DNA from: DASUPK01 sp963736685 | GTDB taxonomy: Bacteria > Actinomycetota > Thermoleophilia > Solirubrobacterales > 70-9 | NCBI GenBank assembly: GCA_963736685.1 | Contig: CAVTPZ010000005.1 | Span: forward strand, 1-64,000 | Direction of reading: 5' to 3' | Length of the DNA stretch: 64,000 bases | In this document: positions 1 through 7,817 of the stretch, in pieces | Numbering within the stretch: the stretch's first letter is position 1 | Layout of the letters: each line of letters starts with the position of its first letter | Position numbers and translations under genes: made by a program | Notes under the pieces: generated by a model | What the model saw: the letters and a program-made list of their open reading frames with translations, nothing else | What the model was told of the DNA's origin: nothing | Databases searched by the model: none

Positions 1-765
1 CGCGAGGATGCCGAGCGCGCAGCCGAAGCCGAGCGCCAATGCCTCGCCGTCCCATCCGGTGATCAGGAGGCTGCGCAGCCCCTCGACCATGTAGCTGACT
101 GGGTTGTAGGTCGCGATCGTGCGGAACCAGTCGGTCTGGATCAGGTTGCGGGGCAGGCTCATCGAGCTCAGGAAGAGGAAGACGAAGATCAGCGGGAAGA
201 GGCTCTGGACCTTCTCCGGCGCATCCACCCGCATGCCGATCGCGAGGCCGATGCTGCCGAAGGCCAGGCAGATGCAGACCACGAGCGCGACCATCACGAC
301 GGCGCCCCCGAGACCGGCCTCGATGTGGGCGCCGGCGATCAGCCCGACCGAGATGTAGGTCGCGGCCTGGAAGAGCCCCAGGGCGAGGGTCCCTGCGAGC
401 TGCCCGGCCACCAGTGCCGCCGGGTGGATCGGGGTCAGCTGGAGCCGGTTGAAGAAGCCGCCCTGGTTGTCCTCGGCGAGGTTCTGGCCGGTGCCGATCA
501 CCGCGAAGACCCCGGCCTGGATGAAGGCGAAGGCCAGGGAAAAGGTGACATAGGAGTTGGTGGGGAAGCCCGGGAGGGAGGTCGCCGACTTCAGGCCGAC
601 GGAGTTGATCGCCAGCAGGATCAGGGGGAAGACCGTGGCCGGGATCACCGCCGCGGGCTGGCGCAGGGTGCGCGTGATCGAACGGCGGGCGAGCTCCGGC
701 GCCTGCGTCCAGATCGAGGGGCGCCTGTGGACGGGCGCCGAGATCGGGAGAGCGGCAGCCTCCAT
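1..765 (-). CDS. ABC-2 type (DrrB-like) exporter permease, 3' end cut by window edge
   Basis: Membrane subunit of a drug- or lipid-type ABC exporter that pairs with the ATPase encoded just upstream. The reading frame starts at the ATG at 765 and runs open for 255 codons to the window edge. After a cytoplasmic N-terminus there are several hydrophobic segments, and the stretch DNQGGFFNRLQLTP is typical of ABC-2 permeases. The late segment YNPVSYMVEGLRSLL is the usual end of DrrB-like proteins, so only a few tens of residues are missing. Its start codon overlaps the stop of the ATPase gene (ATGA), which implies translational coupling. The substrate cannot be told from sequence. Confidence 0.85.
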   Translation of the reverse strand, partial: MEAAALPISAPVHRRPSIWTQAPELARRSITRTLRQPAAVIPATVFPLILLAINSVGLKSATSLPGFPTNSYVTFSLAFAFIQAGVFAVIGTGQNLAEDNQGGFFNRLQLTPIHPAALVAGQLAGTLALGLFQAATYISVGLIAGAHIEAGLGGAVVMVALVVCICLAFGSIGLAIGMRVDAPEKVQSLFPLIFVFLFLSSMSLPRNLIQTDWFRTIATYNPVSYMVEGLRSLLITGWDGEALALGFGCALGILA

Positions 766-1803
766 CAGGCGGCGGATCCCTCGAGTGCGGGCTGCTCTCC
801 GGTCTCGCCCTCCTTCACGGCCTCGGCCTCGGCGCCCTCCAGGGAGCGCCCGGTCTTGGCGAGGAAGACGTCGTTCAGGCTCGCCTCGTGGAGCTCGAGG
901 TTCGCGACCTTGACGTCGGCCTGGTCAAAGGCGCGAATGATGTTGGGGAGCTCCTCGCCGCCATCGGAGTCGAGCCTGACCGCGGCGCCCTGAGGGGTGC
1001 CGGGGACCAATTCGCCGAACGGCCGCAGCGAGCTCGACCGCGCGGTCGCGCTCCTGATGGTCGGTCGGAACGACCTCGACCGTCGGGCGGCCGACCTCGG
1101 CCTTGAGCGCCTCAGGCGTGCCGGCGGCGACGATCTTGCCGTCGTCGATGATCCCGAGGTGGTCGGCGAGCTGATCCGCCTCCTCGAGGTACTGGGTCGT
1201 CAGGAAGACGGTCATCCCCTCGTCCCGGGAGAGACGCGCGACCTCGTCCCAGAGCGCGCTGCGACTCTGGATGTCGAGGCCGGTCGTGGGCTCGTCGAGG
1301 AAGAGGACGCGCGGGCCATGAAGCAGGGCGAGAGCCAGGTCGAGCCGCCTCTTCATCCCGCCCGAGTAGCCGCCGACCTTCCGGTTCGCGGCATCCGCGA
1401 GGCCGACCCGCTCGATCAGCTCGTCGCCGCGCTTGGTCCGCTCGTCCTTCGGCATGCCGTGGAGCGCGCCCTGCAGGCGCATGTGCTCGCGGGCGGTCAG
1501 GTTCGGATCGAGGGCGGCCTCCTGGAGCGCGGCGCCGATGGCGTCGCGCACGTCGGCGCCCTGCTTCACGACGTCAAAGCCGGCGACCTTCGCCGAGCCC
1601 GCGGTGGGCGGGAGAAGGGTGGTGAGCATGTGGACGGTGGTCGACTTGCCGGCGCCGTTCGGGCCGAGGAAGCCGTAGATCTCACCGGGGCGAACCTCGA
1701 GGTCGATGCCATCGACGGCGCGCACATTGCCCTTGAACTCACGGACGAGGCCGTTGACCTCGATTCCGTTGGCGGGCGACTGGGTTCCGTTACTGCTCTG
1801 CAT
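765..1803 (-). CDS. DrrA-like ABC transporter ATP-binding protein, frameshifted near its 3' end
   Basis: ATPase of the same exporter. Walker A GPNGAGKST lies at about residues 47-55, followed by the signature YSGGMKRR and Walker B VLFLDEPTTGLD, then a DrrA-type C-terminal accessory domain. From the ATG at 1803 the frame is normal for about 260 residues, but near 1012-1030 the conserved C-terminus moves to another frame (…FGELVPGTPQGAAVRLDS… to a stop at 765-767). One inserted or deleted base in or near the GGCC at 1021-1024 accounts for it. Read as given, the protein ends at 925 with a meaningless tail and translation is uncoupled from the permease. It could be a sequencing indel or a real loss. 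Confidence 0.85.
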
Positions 1804-1849
1804 CCGAGTTCCCCCTCGGGTGTAGGTCGGGTCGCTTGCGAAGGACGGC

Positions 1850-1908
1850 AGTATACATAGATAGTTGAACCTTGCAACCTTGTAACTATCAAACTATCCC
1901 GGTAGAAT
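1850..1908. promoter_or_regulatory. Divergent promoters and MarR-type operator
   Basis: This AT-rich island lies between the divergent ATPase and MarR genes. For MarR, a -35 TTGTAA (1880-1885) and a -10 TAGAAT (1903-1908) are 17 bp apart and point to a start a few bases before the ATG at 1919, so the transcript would be nearly leaderless. For the exporter, a reverse -35 TTGCAA (1877-1872) and -10 TATACT (1855-1850) are 16 bp apart. GATAGTT (1860-1866) is inverted against AACTATC (1884-1890 and again 1892-1898), straddling both promoters. MarR binding here would shut off both genes; the binding itself is inferred. Confidence 0.65.
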
Positions 1909-1918
1909 CCCCAACAAC

Positions 1919-2474
1919 ATGGCCAAGGGGAAGGAAGTGGAGAAGGGGCGCCGGGGATCCGGTCCTGAGTCCTGGCTCGCCGGCGAGCTGGGCCGCACTG
2001 ATCCGGGCAGCCAGGCATGGAGCCTGATGCACTGGATGATGGTGACCAACAAGCACCGGCTCTTCGCGATGGCTCAGGAGTTCGAGCTCGCACCCCAGCA
2101 GATGATCGCGCTGCGGATGCTCGCGTCCGGCCCGCGCAAGATGAGCGAGCTGGCCCAGGCCCTCTTCTGTGACAACTCGAACGTCACCGGCATCGTCGAC
2201 CGCCTCGAGGAGCGGGGCCTGGTCCGCCGGGAGTCCGCCGACGGGGATCGCCGCGTAAAGCTCCTCGTCCTCACCAAGGAGGGTGAGCGAGTGCGGGTGG
2301 AGATCACCAAGCGCATGGCCGAGCCGCCGCCGCCCATCGCCTCTCTCTCCGGAGAAGGATCAGCGCCAGCTGCGCGACATCCTGAAGCGGGCGGCCGAGA
2401 GCGTCTCGGACGAGGCGGCCGCCGATGCCCTCGCCGGGAAGACTCCCGCGACATCCAGCGGCCAGCCCGCATAG
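1919..2474 (+). CDS. MarR family transcriptional regulator, frameshifted near its C-terminus
   Basis: Winged-helix repressor, probably of the adjacent exporter and itself. The HTH is seen in MSELAQALFCDNSNVTGIVD (about residues 76-95), followed by the wing LVRRESADGDRRVKLLVLT. Family homology breaks at about 2345, inside a CT-dinucleotide run (CCTCTCTCTCC), and resumes in another frame as SPEKDQRQLRDILKRAAESV, stopping at 2474. Restoring one CT unit would rejoin the frames to give a normal MarR of about 185 residues. Read literally, the ORF runs on to 2968 antisense to the next gene. The ATG has no Shine-Dalgarno, which fits a leaderless mRNA. Confidence 0.8.
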
Positions 2475-2506
2475 TCCGCGGCCCGGGCGCTACCCGTCGA
2501 GGAGCG

Positions 2507-3904
2507 TCACGCCTTCCGGCACTTCCCCTTGGCCATCTTGCACGGCTTCGGTCCGACTCTCCAGAGCTCCCTGCCGTGCCTCTTGTCCCTGGCGGTGAAG
2601 AAGAGATCGCTGCCGACCGCCGTGAGTTCCTGCGGCTTGGTGCCGCCCTTGCCGCGGCGGATGTCCCTGACGAGCCTCGTTCCGGAGCGGGTGCCGTTGC
2701 TCCGCCAGAGCTCACGGCCGTGCCTCTTATCCGAAGCGGAGAAGTAGACCGTGCCGTTGACGACGGTCAGGTACTCAGCGTTGAAGTTCTTGCCGGAGCG
2801 GGTGCCCCTGACGAGGGTCGTTCCCAGCGCGGTCCCGTCGCTTCGCCACAGCCCTCCCCCGGCGCCGACGTAAAGGGTCTGTCCGCCGGCGGCCGCGATG
2901 TCGAGGATGCCGCCTGTGATCGGCTTGACGACGGTGGTGGTCGCGTCGGTGCCGTCGCTTCGCCATAGATCGGTGCCGATGCCGGTGAAATAGAGGGTGC
3001 TGTTGACCCCCGTGAGAACGGTGGGGAAGCCGAGGTGGGTGAAGTCCTTGACCAGGGTCGTCCCCGCCGGTGTGCCATCGCTTCGCCACAGGCGTTGGCT
3101 GACGTTCGGTGCGTATGCCTCGATGGCGTCGAAATAAAGGGTGCCGTTGACGGCGGTCAGGTCGAAGAGGCTGCCGAAGCCCTGCATGACGGGCTCTGTC
3201 CCGGCATCGGTGCCGTCGCTCCGCCACAGCGCGGAATGTCTCCCGTCGTAGACCCCGAAGAGCAGGGTTCCACCGATGTCGATGAGGGGGGAGATGTGAC
3301 CGGGCGGCCGCTTGACCATGGTCGTGCCCGCGTCGGTGCCGTCGCTTCGCCAGAGCTCGTAGCTGTAGGTGCTGGGGTGGTAGATCGAGAAGACGAGGAT
3401 GCCGTTGAGCGCGGCGAAGCCGCCGGGGGCGGTGCTGTTGCTGCCGGGCTCGATGTCCTTGACCAACCCCGTTCCCCGCGCGGTGCCGTCGCTTCGCCAG
3501 AGCTCCCAGCCGTGGATGCCGTCGTCGGCGCCGAAGTAGAGGATCCCGTTGACGGCGGTGAACCCGTAGGGGGAGCTCGAGGCGGCGCCCGCGTTGATGT
3601 CCTTCACCATCCTCGTTCCCCTCCTGGTGCCGTCGCTCCTCCAGAGCTCGGACCCATGGGTGCGATCGCAGCCCTTGAAGTAGAGGATGCCGTTGACGTT
3701 GGTGAGCTGCCCGCCGCCGCGGCCGCAGTTATCCGAGGGTGGACCCCCGAAGGCGCCGGAGCGGCCCGCACCGATCTCCTTGACCAGCACAGGGCCATTC
3801 GAGGCGGCCTGGACGCCTGACGCGAACAGCAGCATCCCGCCGGCGACAAGCAAAAGCACGAGCCACGCGCATCGTGCGGGCTGGTGGCGGATCGACAGTC
3901 TCAT
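2507..3904 (-). CDS. Secreted ELWxxDGT-repeat protein
   Basis: 465-residue exported protein. The ATG at 3904 is followed by a basic N-terminus, a hydrophobic stretch (LVLLLVAGGMLLFASG) and VQA-A, which is a signal peptide. The body is about ten repeats of roughly 45 residues built on LWRSDGTxxGTxxVK and the strand-like unit VNGxLYF, as in ELWxxDGT-repeat (beta-propeller-like) extracellular proteins. It ends in PCKMAKGKCRKA, a short basic tail with two cysteines seen in other secreted proteins of this window. The frame is open upstream to 4576, but that part is antisense to the permease gene and not protein-like. The function is unknown, probably cell-surface. Confidence 0.8.
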   Translation of the reverse strand: MRLSIRHQPARCAWLVLLLVAGGMLLFASGVQAASNGPVLVKEIGAGRSGAFGGPPSDNCGRGGGQLTNVNGILYFKGCDRTHGSELWRSDGTRRGTRMVKDINAGAASSSPYGFTAVNGILYFGADDGIHGWELWRSDGTARGTGLVKDIEPGSNSTAPGGFAALNGILVFSIYHPSTYSYELWRSDGTDAGTTMVKRPPGHISPLIDIGGTLLFGVYDGRHSALWRSDGTDAGTEPVMQGFGSLFDLTAVNGTLYFDAIEAYAPNVSQRLWRSDGTPAGTTLVKDFTHLGFPTVLTGVNSTLYFTGIGTDLWRSDGTDATTTVVKPITGGILDIAAAGGQTLYVGAGGGLWRSDGTALGTTLVRGTRSGKNFNAEYLTVVNGTVYFSASDKRHGRELWRSNGTRSGTRLVRDIRRGKGGTKPQELTAVGSDLFFTARDKRHGRELWRVGPKPCKMAKGKCRKA

Positions 3905-3978
3905 CCAGTGCCTCCTTGGCGCACCAACCACGCTAGCCGCGGAATCCGGCCTTCGGATCGGTATCGCCGACTGATTCG

Positions 3979-3999
3979 CCTCAGTGGGGAGCACTGAGG
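3979..3999 (-). terminator. Hairpin downstream of the AI-2E-type permease gene
   Basis: CCTCAGTG (3979-3986) pairs perfectly with CACTGAGG (3992-3999) around a 5-base loop, just after the stop of the minus-strand permease gene at 4012. There is no T-run, so termination is inferred from position and stem alone. Confidence 0.4.
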
Positions 4000-4011
4000 T
4001 GATGGGGGCCG

Positions 4012-5103
4012 CTAGGTGACCTCGGGGGCCGGCGTCGGGCCGCCCGCTTCCTGCTCGGCGGCCGTCACCTCGCGACGGTACTCCCGGTACTCGTGCACGC
4101 CGATCTGTATCGATGCGGCCACGGGAATGGCGAGGATCGCGCCGAGGATGCCGAACAGGGTGCTGCCGAAGAGGACGGCGACCAGGACGATGAAGGCCTC
4201 GACCTTGGTCGCGCGCTTCTGGATCTGCGGCTGAATCAGGTAGTTCTCGACCTGCTGGTAGACGATCGCGAAGACGATCCAGATGATCAGGACAACCGGG
4301 AAGTCGACGAAGGCGGTGACGATGGCCACGAAGACCGCGCCGATCGTGGCCCCGATCACCGGGATCAGGTCGGCGACGAAGATGACCACCGCCAGTGGGC
4401 CCGCGAAGGGCACCCCGAGGATGGTCAGCACGATGAACGCCGAGAGCCCCGCGATCGTCGCCTGCAGCAGCGCTCCGCCGACGTAGTTGCCGACGGCGTT
4501 GGCGATTCGCCGCAGGGTTCGCTCGATCCGCTCGGAGTGCTCGGGTCTCTGCATTCGTATGAAGTTCTCGACCCATCTCGGGCCTGCGGCGACCATGAAG
4601 ATGCTCAGGACCAGGATGGTGAGGCCGGCGAAGATCGAGCTGACCAGGCCGAAACCGATGTCGCGGAGGACACTCGCCGCGTCGCCGGCCTTGCTGGGCA
4701 GTTTGTTCGCCTCGTCCGAGAGCTTCTGGGTGATGTCGTACTTATTGTTGAGGTCGTTGAGGGTCTTGTTCTTGTGGACGTAGTCCTCGATGTCCGTGAC
4801 GTAGTGGGGCGCGTTGGTGGCGACGTCTGAGACCTGGTTGACGATCGGCGGGATCAGGACGGCCCCGAGCCCGATCGGGATCAGCAGCAGGCCGAAGTAG
4901 ACGAGTGCGATCGCGAGCCCCCGCTTCATGTAGCGCTGGAAGAAGTTGACGGGCCCGGCCAGGGCTATGGCCAGGAACGCGGCGATGATCAGCCAGCTGA
5001 TCGGCCTGCGCAGCAGGTAGATGACGTAGAGGACGAGGATGACCCCGACGACCACGAGCACATTGCGCGCGATCGCGCGCGCGGGTGAGTCGATTTTGGG
5101 CAT
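4012..5103 (-). CDS. AI-2E family transporter (PerM/UPF0118-type permease)
   Basis: 363-residue polytopic membrane protein. It has paired N-terminal membrane helices (VLVVVGVILVLYVIYLL, WLIIAAFLAIALA), a soluble middle segment (about 110-190) and a C-terminal block with GLSAFIVLTILGVPFAGPLAV and PVIGATIGAVFVAIV, the usual AI-2E permease layout. The family covers AI-2 exporters and ion/proton antiporters, so the substrate is open. The ATG at 5103 is chosen because AAGGAGG lies just upstream; the frame is open for 30 more codons without protein-like character. It is divergent from the acetyltransferase gene with 55 bp between them. Confidence 0.88.
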   Translation of the reverse strand: MPKIDSPARAIARNVLVVVGVILVLYVIYLLRRPISWLIIAAFLAIALAGPVNFFQRYMKRGLAIALVYFGLLLIPIGLGAVLIPPIVNQVSDVATNAPHYVTDIEDYVHKNKTLNDLNNKYDITQKLSDEANKLPSKAGDAASVLRDIGFGLVSSIFAGLTILVLSIFMVAAGPRWVENFIRMQRPEHSERIERTLRRIANAVGNYVGGALLQATIAGLSAFIVLTILGVPFAGPLAVVIFVADLIPVIGATIGAVFVAIVTAFVDFPVVLIIWIVFAIVYQQVENYLIQPQIQKRATKVEAFIVLVAVLFGSTLFGILGAILAIPVAASIQIGVHEYREYRREVTAAEQEAGGPTPAPEVT

Positions 5104-5158
5104 ACCGACCCTCCTTATTCGGGGCCGGAACCCACCTTCCTCGTAGTATCGGCCCGCC

Positions 5159-5647
5159 ATGCCCGACGAGCCCGTAGCCGAAGGTCCGCGCAAGCTCGCC
5201 GAGGGGGTCGAGGTTCGGCCCGCTCGCGAGGACGAGATCGACGATCTGATGCCCCTGATGCGGGCCTACTGCGAGTTCTACGAGTCCTCGCCGCCCGACG
5301 AGGGTGTGGTCGAGATGCTGCGGACGCTGATCACCGATCCGTCGCAGGGAGCGGTCTTCATTGCGCGCAAAGACGGCAAGGCGGTCGGCGTTGCCAATCT
5401 CGACTGGAAATGGTCGAGCCTGAAGGGCGCCCGGCTCGGCTACCTCGAGGACCTCTACGTGCACCCCGACGCGCGGGGCGACGGGATCGCGGACGCGCTG
5501 ATCGAGATCTGCGCGAACCGCTGCCGGGAGCTCGGCATGCCGGCGATGGAGTGGCTCACCGCGCCCGACAACCACCGGGCCCAGAAGGTCTACAACCGCA
5601 CACCCGCGGAGTTCGACACCTACCTCGAGTACGACCTCGAGCTGTGA
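5159..5647 (+). CDS. GNAT family N-acetyltransferase
   Basis: 162-residue acetyl-CoA-dependent N-acetyltransferase. The fold is visible in VRPAREDEIDDLMPLMRAY (first strand and helix), VGVANLDWKW, and the acetyl-CoA loop region LEDLYVHPDARGDGIADALI (about 98-117), a variant of the usual R/QxxGxG/A signature. The end, HRAQKVYNRTPAEFDTYLEYDL, is the common GNAT tail for small-molecule amines. The substrate is unknown. Its stop overlaps a GTG start of the following hydrolase frame (GTGA), so the two are probably translated together. Confidence 0.88.
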   Translation: MPDEPVAEGPRKLAEGVEVRPAREDEIDDLMPLMRAYCEFYESSPPDEGVVEMLRTLITDPSQGAVFIARKDGKAVGVANLDWKWSSLKGARLGYLEDLYVHPDARGDGIADALIEICANRCRELGMPAMEWLTAPDNHRAQKVYNRTPAEFDTYLEYDLEL

Positions 5648-7278
5648 TCGCAACGCGCCGCTCGGAACGGCGCCCGGGGCCACTGAACTATGTGCGAGCG
5701 GGTGAGGGCCCGCCACTGCTGCTGCTCCACTCGCTGGGCGGCTCGTTGATCCAGTGGTCCCCGGTGATGGACCTGCTCGCCGCAGAGCACGAGGTGGTTG
5801 CCGTCGACATGCCGGGATTCGGCGAGTCGCCGGAGCTGCCGAGCGGGGTCGAGCCGCGCGCCGCGAACCTGGCGACGGCGTCCCTCGACTTCTTCGACTC
5901 GCTCGGAATCGAGGGGAAGCCCGCTGTCGCCGGGATCTCGCTGGGCGGCTGGACCGCGGTCGAGTGCGCCCGGCAGGGCGGCGCGAGCGCGGTGGTCGCA
6001 CTCTGCCCGGCAGGTTTCTGGAGGCGCTCCGTGGCATCCTCGAACCCGAGAGTGAGGCGGGCGCGACGCGGCGGCCGTGCCATCAGGGGCCTGCTCCGGC
6101 CGATCCTCTCGACGGTGGGGGGCCGCCGCCGCGCCCTCGGCCGCGTCATCTACCACCCCGAGCGTCTCAGCCCGGGGGAGGCGGAGGCGATCGTCAGGGC
6201 CTACGTGACCGCGCCGGCCTATGACGAGGCGAGCACGCTGATGCGCGCGGGCCGGGTGGAGGATCTCAAGGGGATCAAGACACCGATCACCCTCGCCTGG
6301 GCGGAGCACGACAACCTGGTCCGCAATCGCCCGCTGCCGGACAAGGTCCTGCCGAAACGGGTGGAGCAGGTCGAGCTTCCCGGATGCGGTCATGTCCCGA
6401 CCTGGGACGACCCCGAGCTGGTTTCACGAGTCATTCTCGCCGGGCGCACGGCGAAAGCGATAAAAGGAGGGCGGATGAGCGAGCGCAACGAGTACGCACC
6501 GGGCGAGTTCTGCTGGGTCGATCTGTCGACCACCGACGTCGCGGCGTCGAAGAGCTTCTATGGAGAACTGCTCGACGTGGACGCCGAGGACGCACCAGGA
6601 GATCCCGAGCAGACCGGCGGGTACGGCTTCTTCATGAAGGAAGGCAAGATGATCGCGGGCGTCGGGCCTGTCCAATCCGACGAGGGTCATTCCGCCTGGG
6701 CGAGCTACATCAAGGTCGAGGATGCCGACGCCACCGCGGAGCAGGTCAAGGCGGCAGGCGGCAGCGTCTTCTTCGGGCCCGTGGACCTGCCGAACGATTC
6801 TGGCCGGGTCGCGATGCTGCGCGACCCGGAGGGTGCCTTCATCGGGATCATCCAGCAGCAGAACCACCCGGGCGCGCAGTTGGTCAACGAGCCCGGCACC
6901 TGGACCTGGAACAGCCTGCTCACTCGGGACACTGATCAGGCTCGGGAGTTCTACAGCGCGGTCTTCGGCTGGTCGGCCACCCAGGCCGAGGGGTCGCCCG
7001 AATGGATGTGGACCTGGCAGGTCGATGACCAGCGCTGGCCCGAGGGCCTCGGCCAGTTGATGCGCATGGGTAGCGAGATGCCCTCCGACGCGCCCCCGCA
7101 CTGGCAGGTCTACTTCCTGGTGGATGACCTCGACGAGGCCGTCGGCCGCATTGGGTCCGCCGGGGGACGGGTGATCTTCGGGCCGATCGACATCCCGACT
7201 GGCAGGCTCGCCGTTGCGTTCGATCCGCAGGAAGCCCTCGTCGGACTGATCGAGTCGAGCTACCCGGAGCCGCGGTAG
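5644..7278 (+). CDS. Alpha/beta hydrolase reading in frame into a VOC protein
   Basis: The GTG at 5644 overlaps the acetyltransferase stop. Residues 1-277 are a full alpha/beta hydrolase: oxyanion-loop region LLLLHSLGGSLIQW, VVAVDMPGFGESP, nucleophile elbow AGISLGGW, acidic residue in TLAWAEHDN and a late GCGHVP histidine. No stop follows; the frame continues through AKAIKGGRM straight into the VOC protein that starts at 6475. The ribosome site AAAAGGAGGG lies directly before that ATG, and a TAA sits one frame over just upstream of it. A separate hydrolase that lost its stop through a 1-base indel is therefore as likely as a true 544-residue fusion. The reaction is probably ester or C-C hydrolysis. 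Confidence 0.75.
   Translation: MIATRRSERRPGPLNYVRAGEGPPLLLLHSLGGSLIQWSPVMDLLAAEHEVVAVDMPGFGESPELPSGVEPRAANLATASLDFFDSLGIEGKPAVAGISLGGWTAVECARQGGASAVVALCPAGFWRRSVASSNPRVRRARRGGRAIRGLLRPILSTVGGRRRALGRVIYHPERLSPGEAEAIVRAYVTAPAYDEASTLMRAGRVEDLKGIKTPITLAWAEHDNLVRNRPLPDKVLPKRVEQVELPGCGHVPTWDDPELVSRVILAGRTAKAIKGGRMSERNEYAPGEFCWVDLSTTDVAASKSFYGELLDVDAEDAPGDPEQTGGYGFFMKEGKMIAGVGPVQSDEGHSAWASYIKVEDADATAEQVKAAGGSVFFGPVDLPNDSGRVAMLRDPEGAFIGIIQQQNHPGAQLVNEPGTWTWNSLLTRDTDQAREFYSAVFGWSATQAEGSPEWMWTWQVDDQRWPEGLGQLMRMGSEMPSDAPPHWQVYFLVDDLDEAVGRIGSAGGRVIFGPIDIPTGRLAVAFDPQEALVGLIESSYPEPR
6475..7278 (+). CDS. VOC (glyoxalase/bleomycin-resistance) family protein, two domains
   Basis: 267-residue protein made of two tandem vicinal-oxygen-chelate domains, about 1-125 (FCWVDLSTTDVAASKSFYGE … VAMLRDPEGAFIGI) and 130-267 (TWNSLLTRDTDQAREFYSAV … AFDPQEALVGLIE). 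This is the layout of the Cfp30B-like proteins of actinobacteria. Metal ligands typical of true glyoxalase I are not clearly kept, so catalysis is uncertain. AAAAGGAGGG lies 4 bases before the ATG, a strong internal translation start that argues for an independent product. The upstream hydrolase frame is continuous with it. Confidence 0.85.
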   Translation: MSERNEYAPGEFCWVDLSTTDVAASKSFYGELLDVDAEDAPGDPEQTGGYGFFMKEGKMIAGVGPVQSDEGHSAWASYIKVEDADATAEQVKAAGGSVFFGPVDLPNDSGRVAMLRDPEGAFIGIIQQQNHPGAQLVNEPGTWTWNSLLTRDTDQAREFYSAVFGWSATQAEGSPEWMWTWQVDDQRWPEGLGQLMRMGSEMPSDAPPHWQVYFLVDDLDEAVGRIGSAGGRVIFGPIDIPTGRLAVAFDPQEALVGLIESSYPEPR

Positions 7279-7294
7279 GGGCCGGAACCGTCGG

Positions 7295-7745
7295 CTAGGC
7301 TGCGCGGCAGTTCGCGCAGAGGCCGCTGACCACGACCTCGGCCCGGTGCGGGCTGGAAGCCTGAGCGAGCGGCGGACCGGCGGGCCCGCTCGAGGTCGAG
7401 CGGGAGCTCCATGTCCTCGATCCGCCCGCAGTTGCTGCAGATCATGTGGTGGTGAGCGTCGGCCCGGGTGTCCCAGAGGATCGTGCCGCCGCCGCCGTTC
7501 ACCCGCCGGACCACGCCGAGCTGCTCGAACAGCTCGAGCGTTGCGTAGACGGTGGGGAGGGAGACGCCCGGCAGCCTCTCGCCGGCCTCGGAGAGCAACT
7601 CCTCCGCGCTGACGTGACGGTTCCGCTCGCGGAGAAGGCGGTGCATGACGACCCGCTGGGAGGTGGCGCGCAGACCGCGCTCGCGCAGGATCGCGGCGAG
7701 CTCGGCGTCGTCGCGGGGCGGTGTGTGGAGATGGGTGTCTGTCAT
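7295..7745 (-). CDS. Fur family regulator, frameshifted before the second CxxC
   Basis: Metal-dependent repressor. After MTDTHLHTPP it has the winged-helix part ILRERGLRATSQRVVMHRLL, VSLPTVYATLELFEQLGVV and the metal-site segment HHHMICSNCG. Homology then leaves the frame near 7345-7355 and resumes as HRAEVVVSGLCANCRAA with a stop at 7295-7297, supplying the second structural-zinc CxxC. One extra C in a CCC run would explain it. Read as given, the product runs to 7260, overlaps the VOC gene and lacks the second CxxC. The ATG at 7745 is preferred over an upstream in-frame ATG at 7775 that lies inside the operator. The divergent VIT gene suggests iron or manganese control. Confidence 0.85.
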
Positions 7746-7755
7746 GTCAGGCCGG

Positions 7756-7781
7756 CCTAAGAATGAATCGTACATCTTAGG
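7756..7781. promoter_or_regulatory. Inverted repeat between fur-like gene and VIT gene, likely Fur-family operator
   Basis: CCTAAGA (7756-7762) is perfectly inverted against TCTTAGG (7775-7781) with a 12-base spacer, just 11 bases upstream of the fur-like ATG. The flanking DNA to 7817 is unusually AT-rich for this genome, as expected for a divergent promoter. It is not a textbook Fur box, so assignment to this regulator rests on position and symmetry. Confidence 0.5.
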
Positions 7782-7817
7782 GCATCCTTATCTTAATTTC
7801 CTTGTATTATCTACGCC

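Noticed and set aside
997..1860. Long plus-strand open frame opposite the ABC ATPase
   Set aside because: It is the shadow of the ATPase frame: the minus strand carries Walker A, signature and Walker B motifs, while this one has no family pattern.
2530..3640. Regularly spaced near-identical DNA segments suggestive of a CRISPR array
   Set aside because: The spacing of about 130 bp and the coding phase match the LWRSDGT protein repeats; there are no constant repeats with unique spacers and no cas genes.
3905..4576. N-terminal extension of the ELWxxDGT protein frame
   Set aside because: It is antisense to the AI-2E permease gene, Arg/His-rich without protein-like character, and a signal peptide starts cleanly at 3904.
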